NCBI GenBank assembly: GCA_963975155.1
Contig: CAXBFG010000002.1
Span: forward strand, 418,439 to 482,438
Reading direction: 5' to 3'
Source of the DNA: UBA5109 sp963975155
GTDB lineage: Bacteria; Pseudomonadota; Gammaproteobacteria; Pseudomonadales; Pseudohongiellaceae
Length of the DNA stretch: 64,000 nt
Positions 18,100-26,322 of the stretch are shown piece after piece (positions within the stretch are counted from its first letter, which is position 1; each line of letters opens with the position of its first letter). Made by a program: the position numbers and the translations under genes. The notes under the pieces are model-generated. The model was given only the letters and a program-made list of their open reading frames with translations. It made no database searches and was not told where the DNA came from.

Positions 18100-18563
18100 A
18101 ACTGACTCTACAACAGGTTATTAACAAGGTTGACCGGTTAAAAAAACGGGCCCCTAAACAGGGATCGCGATTCTAAAGGGTTCACCTATGGAAAGCAAGA
18201 AATGGTCATAATTCCGTTATACTACTTTATTAAATCAGAGTGTATCGACGCTAATTTGGGAGAAAGAAGGGCGCTGCCCCAAACCTGTGAAAAAACCAGA
18301 AACAACTAAAAAGGCGCGTAATTTAGGCCAACAAGTTTTGCACAGCTTATGCACAAGAAGTTGCCTTTATAAAACATCAAAATGCCCCTTGCTTTCGCCC
18401 TTTATTTTTCAGCCTAATGACCGTAACACATTGATAGTTATGGCTTAAAATAAGCATGAACTTTTTATGGTTTTTGGGTTTTTGTGTGGATAAGAGTGCC
18501 TGCAATCAGTAAAATCTATTCAAAACCTAATAATAAAAATTCCAAATTGGAGTCCTTAGCATC
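18100..18563. other. rpmH-dnaA gap: probable replication origin (oriC) with DnaA boxes
   Basis: A 464-base gene-free region between the leftward rpmH and rightward dnaA. DnaA-box matches: perfect TTATCCACA on the minus strand (18493-18485), TTATGCACA (18347-18355, fits TTATNCACA), TTTTGCACA (18336-18344) and TTTTTCACA on the minus strand (18294-18286), the last two fitting TTWTNCACA. AT-rich stretches lie close to dnaA (about 18505-18548). The major switch in gene direction occurs here and the region is the proven origin position in Pseudomonas, so this is the preferred oriC. It must also hold the rpmH and dnaA promoters; the box nearest dnaA suggests autoregulation. Confidence 0.75.
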
Positions 18564-20162
18564 GTGATAGTAGCTACTTGGCAGAAGTGTATTTATTGCC
18601 TTAAGAACGAACTCCCAGCTCAACAGTTCAACACCTGGATCAGACCCTTAAGAATTGCAGAAAAATCTGAAATGCCAGCCAAAGAAGTTGGCGATTCCGA
18701 ACGGGATACAGCTAAAGGGGTGCTCTATTTATTAGCGCCAAATAAGTTCGTGCTGGAATGGATAAAGGATAATTTTCTTGAGCGAATTCAGGAGCTGTTG
18801 GAAGAATTAAGTCTGCAGGCGCCACCAAGCCTGCGACTGGAAGTCGCGAATACTTCCGGCTTCGCCTTGGCAGACACGATTAGCACTGCAGATCTCAGTA
18901 ATTTACAGACCCCCGATAGACATGCTGATCTGCCAGAAGGTCAAAAGCATCAGGCCTTGGAAGCTCAAGACAGCTCTTATGCGGCGGTCAGTTCCGGTCA
19001 AGACCATGTCGCCCAGGATGACAGCCATAGAGGCAATCTTGTCAATTTTCTTAATGCCAGCTCAGCAAGCAAACAGCGCAGGACAATCCCGCAGCAAAGC
19101 TCGTCTTCCTTCGGCAACAAACTTGGTGGACGATTACGCTTTAAAGGCGAGCTGAATAAGAGCTATACCTTCAATAACTTTATTGAGGGTAAGTCTAACC
19201 AGCTTGCACGGGCTGCAGCCAGGCAGGTTGCCGATAATCCCGGAGGCGCATACAACCCGCTCTTTATCTACGGAGGTGTTGGTCTCGGCAAAACGCACCT
19301 GATGCACAGCATTGGCAATCACTTGCTGGAGCAAAACCCTGATGCAAATGTTGTTTATCTGCATTCTCAGACTTTTGTAGGTAGCATGGTTTCAGCCTTG
19401 CAACTGAATGCCATTAACGAATTCAAGCGCTATTATCATTCGGTAGATGCCTTACTAATTGACGACATTCAGTTTTTTGCCAACAAAGAACGTTCCCAGG
19501 AAGAGTTCTTCCATACCTTCAATGCGATTTTTGAAGGCGGCCGCCAGATCATTATGACCTGCGATAAATATCACAGCGAAATAAATGGTCTTGAAGACCG
19601 GCTGAAGTCCCGTTTTGGCTGGGGTTTATCGGTAGCGGTGGAGCCTCCAGAGCTAGAAACCAGAGCGGCCATACTGATTAACAAGGCCAATAGAGAAAAT
19701 GTCTTTTTACCAAACCAGGAAGCCATGTTTATGGCCCAGAAGCTCCGCTCGAATGTTCGTGAGCTTGAAGGCGCACTGAAAAAAGTCATTGCCCATGCCA
19801 GATTCACCGGCAGTGAGATTACAGTCCCACTAATTAAAGAAGCACTTAAAGACCTTTTAGCTATCCAGAATAAACTGATTAGTGTGGACAACATTCAACG
19901 TACGGTTGCCGAGTATTACAAAATTAAAATGACTGATATGATATCGAAACGGCGCAACCGCTCCATAGCAAGACCAAGACAAATTGCCATGTGCCTGTCG
20001 AAGGAGCTGACGAATCACAGTTTGCCGGAAATCGGCACTATGTATGGGGATAGAGATCACACAACCGTGATGCATGCCTGTAAAACTATTAATGAATTAA
20101 AAAAGTCTTCCTCAGATATTTATGAGGATTATCAAAACTTGTTAAGGTCCTTATCCAGTTAA
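18564..20162 (+). CDS. dnaA: chromosomal replication initiator DnaA
   Basis: Binds DnaA boxes and melts the origin to start replication. 532 residues: an N-terminal DnaB-interaction domain (1-90), a variable linker (about 90-195), an AAA+ domain with P-loop GGVGLGKT (237-244) and Walker B LIDDIQFF, and a C-terminal DNA-binding domain with GDRDHTTVMHA. The start is GTG 18564, with GGAG at 18549-18552; this gives the expected MIVATWQKCI start and no better ATG exists. It is followed by dnaN after 35 bases. Confidence 0.98.
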   Translation: MIVATWQKCIYCLKNELPAQQFNTWIRPLRIAEKSEMPAKEVGDSERDTAKGVLYLLAPNKFVLEWIKDNFLERIQELLEELSLQAPPSLRLEVANTSGFALADTISTADLSNLQTPDRHADLPEGQKHQALEAQDSSYAAVSSGQDHVAQDDSHRGNLVNFLNASSASKQRRTIPQQSSSSFGNKLGGRLRFKGELNKSYTFNNFIEGKSNQLARAAARQVADNPGGAYNPLFIYGGVGLGKTHLMHSIGNHLLEQNPDANVVYLHSQTFVGSMVSALQLNAINEFKRYYHSVDALLIDDIQFFANKERSQEEFFHTFNAIFEGGRQIIMTCDKYHSEINGLEDRLKSRFGWGLSVAVEPPELETRAAILINKANRENVFLPNQEAMFMAQKLRSNVRELEGALKKVIAHARFTGSEITVPLIKEALKDLLAIQNKLISVDNIQRTVAEYYKIKMTDMISKRRNRSIARPRQIAMCLSKELTNHSLPEIGTMYGDRDHTTVMHACKTINELKKSSSDIYEDYQNLLRSLSS

Positions 20163-20197
20163 CATCAAGCCAGTTAATGTGAACAAAGAGTATAGCC

Positions 20198-21301
20198 ATG
20201 CAATTTGAAATTTCCCGAGAGACCCTCATAAAACCCCTGCAACTGGTCACTGGCGTTGTTGAGCGTCGGCAAACATTGCCAGTGTTATCCAATGTGTTGC
20301 TGGTTCTTGATGGCAATCAGCTTTCTATGACCGGTACCGACCTTGAAGTTGAGCTGATTGGCCGCGTAGCGGTAGAGGAAGTTGGCCAGGGAGGAGAAGT
20401 TACCGTTCCTGCAAGAAAACTTATGGATATCTGTAAATCGTTGCCGGATAGCGCAAGCCTGAAATTTGAACTTGATGACAACAAACTGGTCATTCGTTCT
20501 GGCAGAAGCCGCTTTTCACTTTCTACCTTGCCGCCATCAGATTTTCCTAGTGTTGATGAATCTTCCGAAGCCCTGGCTTTTTCAATTTCCCAGGCACGAT
20601 TAAAAGAGATGCTTGATAGCACCAGCTTTGCAATGGCGCAGCAGGATGTCCGCTATTATTTAAATGGCCTTCTGTTTGAAGTGAGCCCTAACTTTCTCCG
20701 TGTTGTAGCAACGGACGGGCATCGCCTTGCGATGGACACTGAAAACATGAATACTCCTATAGACAAGGCTTTACAGGTCATAGTGCCCCGCAAAGGCATT
20801 TTGGAGCTTGCACGCTTGCTGGCTGATGGCGACGAAAGTGTTGACATAACTGTTGGCGCAAATCATATACGTGCCAAAACAAGTAATTTCACTTTTACCT
20901 CCAAACTGGTCGATGGCAAGTTTCCCGATTATGATCGGGTACTGCCAAAAGGCGGAGACAAGAAAATCATTGCTGATAGAAATGAGTTGAGACAATCGCT
21001 AAGCAGAACGGCCATTCTGTCTAATGAAAAGTTTCGCGGTATACGCTTAACTCTTCTTAATGATGAAATTAAGATACTTGCCAATAATCCGGAACAGGAA
21101 GAAGCAGAAGAAATAGTGCCTGTCGAATATACCGGAGATTCACTAGAGATAGGCTTTAATGTGAGCTATTTGGTCGATGTACTGACAGTACTTGATTCAG
21201 ATACAGTACAGCTGATTGTTTCAGACCCAAACAGCAGTGCGCTTATTCAGGCAGAAGAAAACAGCAGTGCTTTATATGTTGTTATGCCAATGCGCTTATA
21301 A
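20198..21301 (+). CDS. dnaN: DNA polymerase III beta subunit (sliding clamp)
   Basis: Ring-shaped processivity clamp for DNA polymerase III. 367 residues, matching the E. coli length of 366, with three repeated clamp domains. It begins MQFEISRETLIKPLQLVTGVVERRQTLPVLSNVL and ends YVVMPMRL, both highly conserved. It lies in the dnaA-dnaN-recF-gyrB order, all on the plus strand. Confidence 0.98.
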   Translation: MQFEISRETLIKPLQLVTGVVERRQTLPVLSNVLLVLDGNQLSMTGTDLEVELIGRVAVEEVGQGGEVTVPARKLMDICKSLPDSASLKFELDDNKLVIRSGRSRFSLSTLPPSDFPSVDESSEALAFSISQARLKEMLDSTSFAMAQQDVRYYLNGLLFEVSPNFLRVVATDGHRLAMDTENMNTPIDKALQVIVPRKGILELARLLADGDESVDITVGANHIRAKTSNFTFTSKLVDGKFPDYDRVLPKGGDKKIIADRNELRQSLSRTAILSNEKFRGIRLTLLNDEIKILANNPEQEEAEEIVPVEYTGDSLEIGFNVSYLVDVLTVLDSDTVQLIVSDPNSSALIQAEENSSALYVVMPMRL

Positions 21302-21340
21302 AGCCAACAAAGCGATGAGGCCAACCAGGGTCTCTACTTT

Positions 21341-22423
21341 ATGCCATTGTTAAAAAAGCTCAGTATTACCAGATTGCGAAACCTGGATACTGTAACTATT
21401 GCTCCTTCTCCAGCCTTTAATTTTATTTATGGAGAAAATGGCAGCGGCAAAAGCTCCATGCTGGAAGCTATCTTTCTACTGGGCCGTGCAAAAACCTTCC
21501 GCAGCGCATCAAAAACACCAATTATCCAGATTGGCACTAATGACTGTGTAATCCATGCATTACTTGACGAAGAGCAGAGTCTTGGCTTTAGCCGGACACA
21601 AAGTGGAGATCAACAAATTCGCATCAATGGGCAAAATGCCGGCAATAGTGCCGAACTCGCACAAAAACTACCTCTACAGCTCTTTAATGCAGATGCTTTT
21701 AAAATACTCGAGGGTGGGCCAGGAGTCCGCAGAGGGTTTTTGGATTGGGGAGTGTTCCACGTGGAACAAGACTTTATTTCACACTGGAGACAGGCTCAAA
21801 GAGCTCTTTTGAACAGAAACAGCCTGCTTAAGAAAAGGAATATTGATCATGCTGAATTGAAGCCATGGACCCAGGAGTTCTGCCGGCACGCAGAAGAAGT
21901 GCACAAATATCGGGAGGCCTATATAAAGAAGTACGTATTATCCCTATCGACTACTTTGAATGAAATGTTGCCCCTCGACAGTTTTTCACTGAAATATGTA
22001 AAAGGCTGGGAGCAAGACGAGGATCTTGAAGCCGTCTTAAGCAAGAGCCTGGACAAGGATATTAAATATGGCCATACGGCTTCAGGGCCACATCGTGCAG
22101 ATTTGAAGATTCAGATAGGAAGTGAGTCCGCGGCAGAACACCTGTCACGTGGCCAGCAGAAGCTATTGCTTATTGCCATGAAATTTTCCCAGGCAATTTT
22201 ACTAAAGGAGCAATGCAGCAAGAGTTGTGTTTTCTTGCTAGATGACCTGCCAGCAGAGCTTGATAGCGCTAACAGATCACGGGTACTTGCTATGCTTTCA
22301 AAACTCGGAGAGCAGGCTTTTATAACAGGAATAGCTAAGCAGGACTTGCTTGAAAGCATGCAGGAAATCGGTAAAGAAATGAAGCTGTTTCACGTGGAAC
22401 ATGGTAAAATAGCGACCGAATAA
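21341..22423 (+). CDS. recF: DNA replication and repair protein RecF
   Basis: SMC-like ATPase that helps load RecA at gaps and stalled forks. 360 residues. P-loop GENGSGKS at 31-38, ABC-type signature LSRGQQKLLLIAMK, Walker B VFLLDDLPAEL. Two 16-base ParB-binding sites are embedded in the coding sequence (21753-21768 and 22386-22401), each read as FHVE in the protein, so the gene doubles as part of the centromere-like region. Confidence 0.97.
   Translation: MPLLKKLSITRLRNLDTVTIAPSPAFNFIYGENGSGKSSMLEAIFLLGRAKTFRSASKTPIIQIGTNDCVIHALLDEEQSLGFSRTQSGDQQIRINGQNAGNSAELAQKLPLQLFNADAFKILEGGPGVRRGFLDWGVFHVEQDFISHWRQAQRALLNRNSLLKKRNIDHAELKPWTQEFCRHAEEVHKYREAYIKKYVLSLSTTLNEMLPLDSFSLKYVKGWEQDEDLEAVLSKSLDKDIKYGHTASGPHRADLKIQIGSESAAEHLSRGQQKLLLIAMKFSQAILLKEQCSKSCVFLLDDLPAELDSANRSRVLAMLSKLGEQAFITGIAKQDLLESMQEIGKEMKLFHVEHGKIATE
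21753..21768. promoter_or_regulatory. parS: parS site 1 (ParB-binding), inside recF
   Basis: TGTTCCACGTGGAACA is a perfect 16-base palindrome and equals the known Pseudomonas-type parS sequence. It lies in frame in recF, encoding the FHVE of VFHVEQDF, about 3.2 kb from the dnaA start. ParA and ParB are encoded about 11 kb away, on the other side of the origin. Confidence 0.9.
22386..22401. promoter_or_regulatory. parS: parS site 2 (ParB-binding), 3' end of recF
   Basis: TGTTTCACGTGGAACA differs from a perfect palindrome at one position pair and fits the general parS pattern TGTTNCACGTGNAACA. It covers codons LFHVEHG near the end of recF, 633 bases from parS site 1. A cluster of origin-proximal parS sites is typical for ParABS chromosomes. 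Confidence 0.88.
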
Positions 22424-22521
22424 GAGCTTGCAGAATGCAGTCTCTAAGGCCCGTAAATATTGGGCTGGCGGGCATAGCAAAGCAGATTTGACTCTGGAAA
22501 GAAGATAAAGGGGGCCAGGAC

Positions 22522-24942
22522 ATGGCAACAGAATCGAAGAATTATGACTCATCCAGCATTAAGGTGCTCAAAGGCCTTGATGCCGTTCGTAAAAGACCCG
22601 GTATGTACATCGGTGACACTGATGATGGCACAGGATTGCATCACCTGGTTTTTGAGTTGGTCGACAATTCTATTGATGAGGCCCTGGCTGGGCATTGTGA
22701 TCTGATCAAGGTCGTTATCCATAGTGATGAAACGATTAGCGTTTCAGACAATGGCCGTGGTATCCCAACCGAAATTCATGAAGAGGGGGTTTCGGCGGCA
22801 GAAGTCATTATGACAGTCCTGCATGCCGGGGGTAAGTTTGATGACAACAGCTACAAAGTATCCGGGGGGCTGCACGGAGTTGGTGTTTCCGTGGTGAATG
22901 CGCTGTCTTCGTATTTAAAATTAACAATTTATCGTCAGGGCAAAATACATGAGCAGACCTATCATCATGGCGTGCCTGAAAAGCCCCTTGAAGTTGTTGG
23001 CGATACAGATGTCACAGGGACTTTATGCCACTTCAAGCCCTCTATAGAAACCTTCACTAATATAGAGTTTCACTATGAAATACTGGCAAAAAAACTACGC
23101 GAACTGGCATTTTTGAATGCCGGTGTTTGTATTGAGCTGGCTGATGAGCGCACAGAAAAAGTAGAAACCTTTAAATATGAAGGCGGCTTAAAAGCCTTTG
23201 TTGATTACCTGAATCAAAATAAAACTGCTATTAACAAGGTTTTCCATTTTTCAGCAGAAACAGAAGAAGGTATCGGCATTGAAGTGGCCATGCAGTGGAA
23301 TGATGGCTATCAGGAAAATATCTACCCCTACACCAATAATATTCCACAGAGAGATGGCGGTACACATATAGCCGGCTTTCGTGGTGCTTTGACCAGAGTC
23401 CTGAACAACTATATGGACAAAGAAATGCAAAGCAAAAAGGGCAAGGAAGTAGCAACATCCGGAGATGATGCACGGGAAGGCCTGACTGCAATTATCTCGG
23501 TAAAGGTTCCAGATCCTAAGTTTTCATCCCAAACCAAGGACAAGCTGGTTTCCTCTGAAGTAAAAACCGCCGTCGAGCAAGAGATGGGCAAATATTTCAC
23601 GGATTATTTACTCGAAAACCCTCAGGAAGCGAAGAGTATCGCCAACAAAATGCTGGATGCGGCTAGAGCCAGAGAAGCAGCACGCAAGGCCAGGGAAATG
23701 ACTAGGCGCAAGGGAGCTTTGGACATAGCGGGTCTGCCAGGCAAGCTTGCAGATTGTCAGGAAAAAGACCCTGCTCTTTCTGAAATATATATTGTGGAGG
23801 GAGACTCTGCAGGAGGCTCAGCAAAACAAGGCCGAAACCGAAAAAATCAGGCAATCCTGCCCTTGAAGGGCAAAATTTTAAATGTTGAAAAAGCACGCTT
23901 TGATAAAATGCTCAGTTCAGCGGAAATAGGTACATTAATCAAGGCCTTAGGCTGTGGAATCGGTGGCGAGGAGTTTAATCCTGAAGCGCTCCGTTATCAC
24001 AGTATTATCATCATGACGGATGCTGATGTGGATGGTTCGCACATTCGAACCCTATTGCTGACATTCTTTTTCAGGCAGATGCGAGAACTGGTTGATCGTG
24101 GTCATATTTTCATTGCCCAGCCTCCTCTTTATAAGATTCGCAAGGGTAAACAGGAACAATATTTAAAAGATGATGATGAGCTTGCACAGTTTCAAATACA
24201 GGTTGCACTTGAGGATGCCAGCCTGCACGTTAGCAAGGATGCGCCAGGCTTTAGTGATAAGGCTCTGGAAGAGCTGGTAAACAGGTACCGAAAGGTACAA
24301 CGCATAGTTAAGCGTCATTCCCAGCACTACCCAGAAGAGGTGCTACAGGCCCTTATTTCTCTGCGCCCTTTGTCTCCTGAGGATCTCAGTGCAGAGGAAA
24401 AAGTACAGGCTTGGGTTGAAGAACTGCAGGCTAAAGTTGCCAGGGCAAATGTATCAGGTGCACTTTATGTTTTCTCTAATAAATATGATGAAGAAGAAAA
24501 ACTCTATGAGCCATTGATAATCTCAACGATTCACGGCGTGAAGCGAAAAGTGGCAATTACGCCAGAGTTCTTTAAGTCATTGGATTATAAGGAAATGTAT
24601 GAACTGGGTGAGACTCTGGAAGGGCTCTTTGAAGTTGGAGCCTATGTCAGACGTGGCGAAAAGAGACAAGATGTTAAAGGTTTTAGGGAAGCGCTTGACT
24701 GGTTGATGGCTGATGGGATGAAAGGCTTCTATTTGCAGCGTTATAAAGGCCTGGGTGAAATGAACCCCGGTCAGCTGTGGGAGACAACTATGGATCCAAG
24801 CTTTCGTAGAATGGCAAAAGTCAGTATTGATGATGCCATGGCAGCAGATCAGTTATTTTCTACCCTGATGGGCGATCAGGTTGAGCCTCGCAGAGAGTTT
24901 ATTGAGTCGAATGCATTAACCGTCTCAAACCTTGATGTTTAG
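22522..24942 (+). CDS. gyrB: DNA gyrase subunit B
   Basis: ATPase subunit of gyrase, which introduces negative supercoils. 806 residues (E. coli 804). The GHKL ATPase domain has ELVDNSIDEALAG, DNGRGIP and GLHGVGVSVVNALS; the TOPRIM domain has EGDSAGGSAKQGR and MTDADVDGSHIRTLLLTFFF; a C-terminal gyrase B domain has RYKGLGEMNPGQLWETTMDP. It follows recF after 98 bases and converges on the acyltransferase gene. Confidence 0.98.
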   Translation: MATESKNYDSSSIKVLKGLDAVRKRPGMYIGDTDDGTGLHHLVFELVDNSIDEALAGHCDLIKVVIHSDETISVSDNGRGIPTEIHEEGVSAAEVIMTVLHAGGKFDDNSYKVSGGLHGVGVSVVNALSSYLKLTIYRQGKIHEQTYHHGVPEKPLEVVGDTDVTGTLCHFKPSIETFTNIEFHYEILAKKLRELAFLNAGVCIELADERTEKVETFKYEGGLKAFVDYLNQNKTAINKVFHFSAETEEGIGIEVAMQWNDGYQENIYPYTNNIPQRDGGTHIAGFRGALTRVLNNYMDKEMQSKKGKEVATSGDDAREGLTAIISVKVPDPKFSSQTKDKLVSSEVKTAVEQEMGKYFTDYLLENPQEAKSIANKMLDAARAREAARKAREMTRRKGALDIAGLPGKLADCQEKDPALSEIYIVEGDSAGGSAKQGRNRKNQAILPLKGKILNVEKARFDKMLSSAEIGTLIKALGCGIGGEEFNPEALRYHSIIIMTDADVDGSHIRTLLLTFFFRQMRELVDRGHIFIAQPPLYKIRKGKQEQYLKDDDELAQFQIQVALEDASLHVSKDAPGFSDKALEELVNRYRKVQRIVKRHSQHYPEEVLQALISLRPLSPEDLSAEEKVQAWVEELQAKVARANVSGALYVFSNKYDEEEKLYEPLIISTIHGVKRKVAITPEFFKSLDYKEMYELGETLEGLFEVGAYVRRGEKRQDVKGFREALDWLMADGMKGFYLQRYKGLGEMNPGQLWETTMDPSFRRMAKVSIDDAMAADQLFSTLMGDQVEPRREFIESNALTVSNLDV

Positions 24943-24980
24943 GTAAAATTAAATGAATCCCCGAAGCGAGACAAGAATAG

Positions 24981-24997
24981 CATATGCTAAGCATATG
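24981..24997. repeat. perfect 17-base inverted repeat between convergent gyrB and acyltransferase genes
   Basis: CATATGCT A AGCATATG: two 8-base arms around one base, with ATAG and CTAT continuing the symmetry almost perfectly outside. It lies 38 bases after the gyrB stop and directly before the stop codon of the convergent gene. It could fold as a hairpin with loop CTAAG and act as a weak bidirectional terminator, but no T run follows on either side. Confidence 0.4.
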
Positions 24998-24998
24998 A

Positions 24999-25706
24999 CT
25001 ATGTGCCTTGTTTAATCCAGACTTCTACCTCATTGGTCAATTCCCGAGCAGAACGCCCCTTTGTATCGATTGCCTGGCCGATTCGAACTTGAATTGTGCC
25101 AGGGTATTTAATGAATTTTCTGGCGGGCCAGTAAAGTCCGGCATCATGTGAAACAGGCAATACACGGGCTTCCGCCGCAATTGCTAACACGGCCCCACCG
25201 GTTTGATAAATTTTATTTTGCCCGGGCGCCACACGTGTCCCTTCGGGAAAAATAAGAATTGATATATTACTCTCCAGACGCTGTTTGCCTTGTTCAAGTA
25301 TTGCCTGACGAGCATTGAGTTTACGTTTTCTGTCTATTGCGATGGGTTTAAGCAATGCCAATGACCAGCCGAAAAACGGAATACTTAACAGCTCCTTTTT
25401 TAAAATAGCCGAAACAGGTGAAAAATAATAATAAAGAAAAATTGTTTCCCAGGGGCTTTGATGATTGCTAAGTATAACCAAGGCATCATCAGGAATGTTT
25501 TCCTGCCCTTTGATATCAACATGAATTGAGCAGCAAAGTTTTAACCAGAATAAGGCGAAGCGGTTCCAATATAAAAAATAATGATAACGTCCTTTTAAGG
25601 ATAAAAATGGACCTATGGTAAGACACAAACAAGCGCAGATAAGTAAGGAACTATAAAAACCCAGATAGAAAATGCAGCTGCGGATAAACAGAAAAATTGT
25701 TAGCAT
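24999..25706 (-). CDS. plsC: 1-acyl-sn-glycerol-3-phosphate acyltransferase family protein
   Basis: Likely transfers an acyl chain to lysophosphatidic acid in phospholipid synthesis at the inner membrane. 235 residues with hydrophobic N-terminal segments (about 1-35). The acyltransferase motifs are NHQSPWET (a form of HX4D/E) and FPEGTRVAPG. In Pseudomonas the same place, after gmhB and next to gyrB, is held by the acyltransferase LptA (PA0005), so this is its counterpart. Whether it is the main PlsC or an accessory enzyme cannot be told here. Confidence 0.88.
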   Translation of the reverse strand: MLTIFLFIRSCIFYLGFYSSLLICACLCLTIGPFLSLKGRYHYFLYWNRFALFWLKLCCSIHVDIKGQENIPDDALVILSNHQSPWETIFLYYYFSPVSAILKKELLSIPFFGWSLALLKPIAIDRKRKLNARQAILEQGKQRLESNISILIFPEGTRVAPGQNKIYQTGGAVLAIAAEARVLPVSHDAGLYWPARKFIKYPGTIQVRIGQAIDTKGRSARELTNEVEVWIKQGT

Positions 25707-25749
25707 TTTTTTTCCCGGAGCTTTGCTGTAGGTGGCCTGTTAAGAATCA

Positions 25750-26301
25750 TTAAGCTTGAGATAAAATATACTCGCTGGCTGCGAGCAGATCATCGACGAC
25801 AACAGTTTGTTTTTTCTTGTCTGAATCAAGACTCTGTTCAACAAGTGCGCCCTTGCCGGTTCTTACCAAAATTGGCCGGCATTGTTTTGTAAGAGCAACA
25901 TCAATATCCTTTTCAGTGTCACCTATAAAATAAGCATTTTTTACTGATAGCGAAAATTCATTTTCCAGTTGGTTTAATAGACCAGGTAAAGGTTTACGAC
26001 AATTACAACCCTCATCCGGACCATGTGGACAATAGAAGACGGCATCTATTTTACCACCGGCACTCTCTACCAGTGAGCACATATAACTGTGAATATTGGC
26101 CAGAGTTATATCATCAAAATATTCTCGTGCTATTCCGGATTGATTGGTGGCGACAGTTATCAAATATCCTGCTTGTGATAAGCGTACGATGGCTTCAATG
26201 CTGCCGGGAATCGGTATCCATTCATCAACGGATTTTATATAGTCGTCTGAATCCTGGTTTATAACCCCGTCCCTATCAATAATTACTACCGGCTGAGTCA
26301 T
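25750..26301 (-). CDS. gmhB: D-glycero-beta-D-manno-heptose-1,7-bisphosphate 7-phosphatase
   Basis: HAD-type phosphatase in the synthesis of ADP-heptose for the LPS core. 183 residues. The nucleophile motif is DRDGVINQDSDDY (family form DRDGVIN), threonine motif TNQSG, and the zinc-binding CPHGPDEGCNCRKP segment typical of GmhB. The final HAD motif is YFIGDTEKDIDVA. It lies 21 bases downstream of glyS, as in Pseudomonas. Confidence 0.94.
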   Translation of the reverse strand: MTQPVVIIDRDGVINQDSDDYIKSVDEWIPIPGSIEAIVRLSQAGYLITVATNQSGIAREYFDDITLANIHSYMCSLVESAGGKIDAVFYCPHGPDEGCNCRKPLPGLLNQLENEFSLSVKNAYFIGDTEKDIDVALTKQCRPILVRTGKGALVEQSLDSDKKKQTVVVDDLLAASEYILSQA

Positions 26302-26322
26302 AAAAATTTTGTTGATGATAAA

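Noticed and set aside
25225..25245. Further parS-like site around CACACGTGTCCC
   Set aside because: The outer TGTT and AACA bases that define parS are missing; only the CACGTG core-like bases are present.
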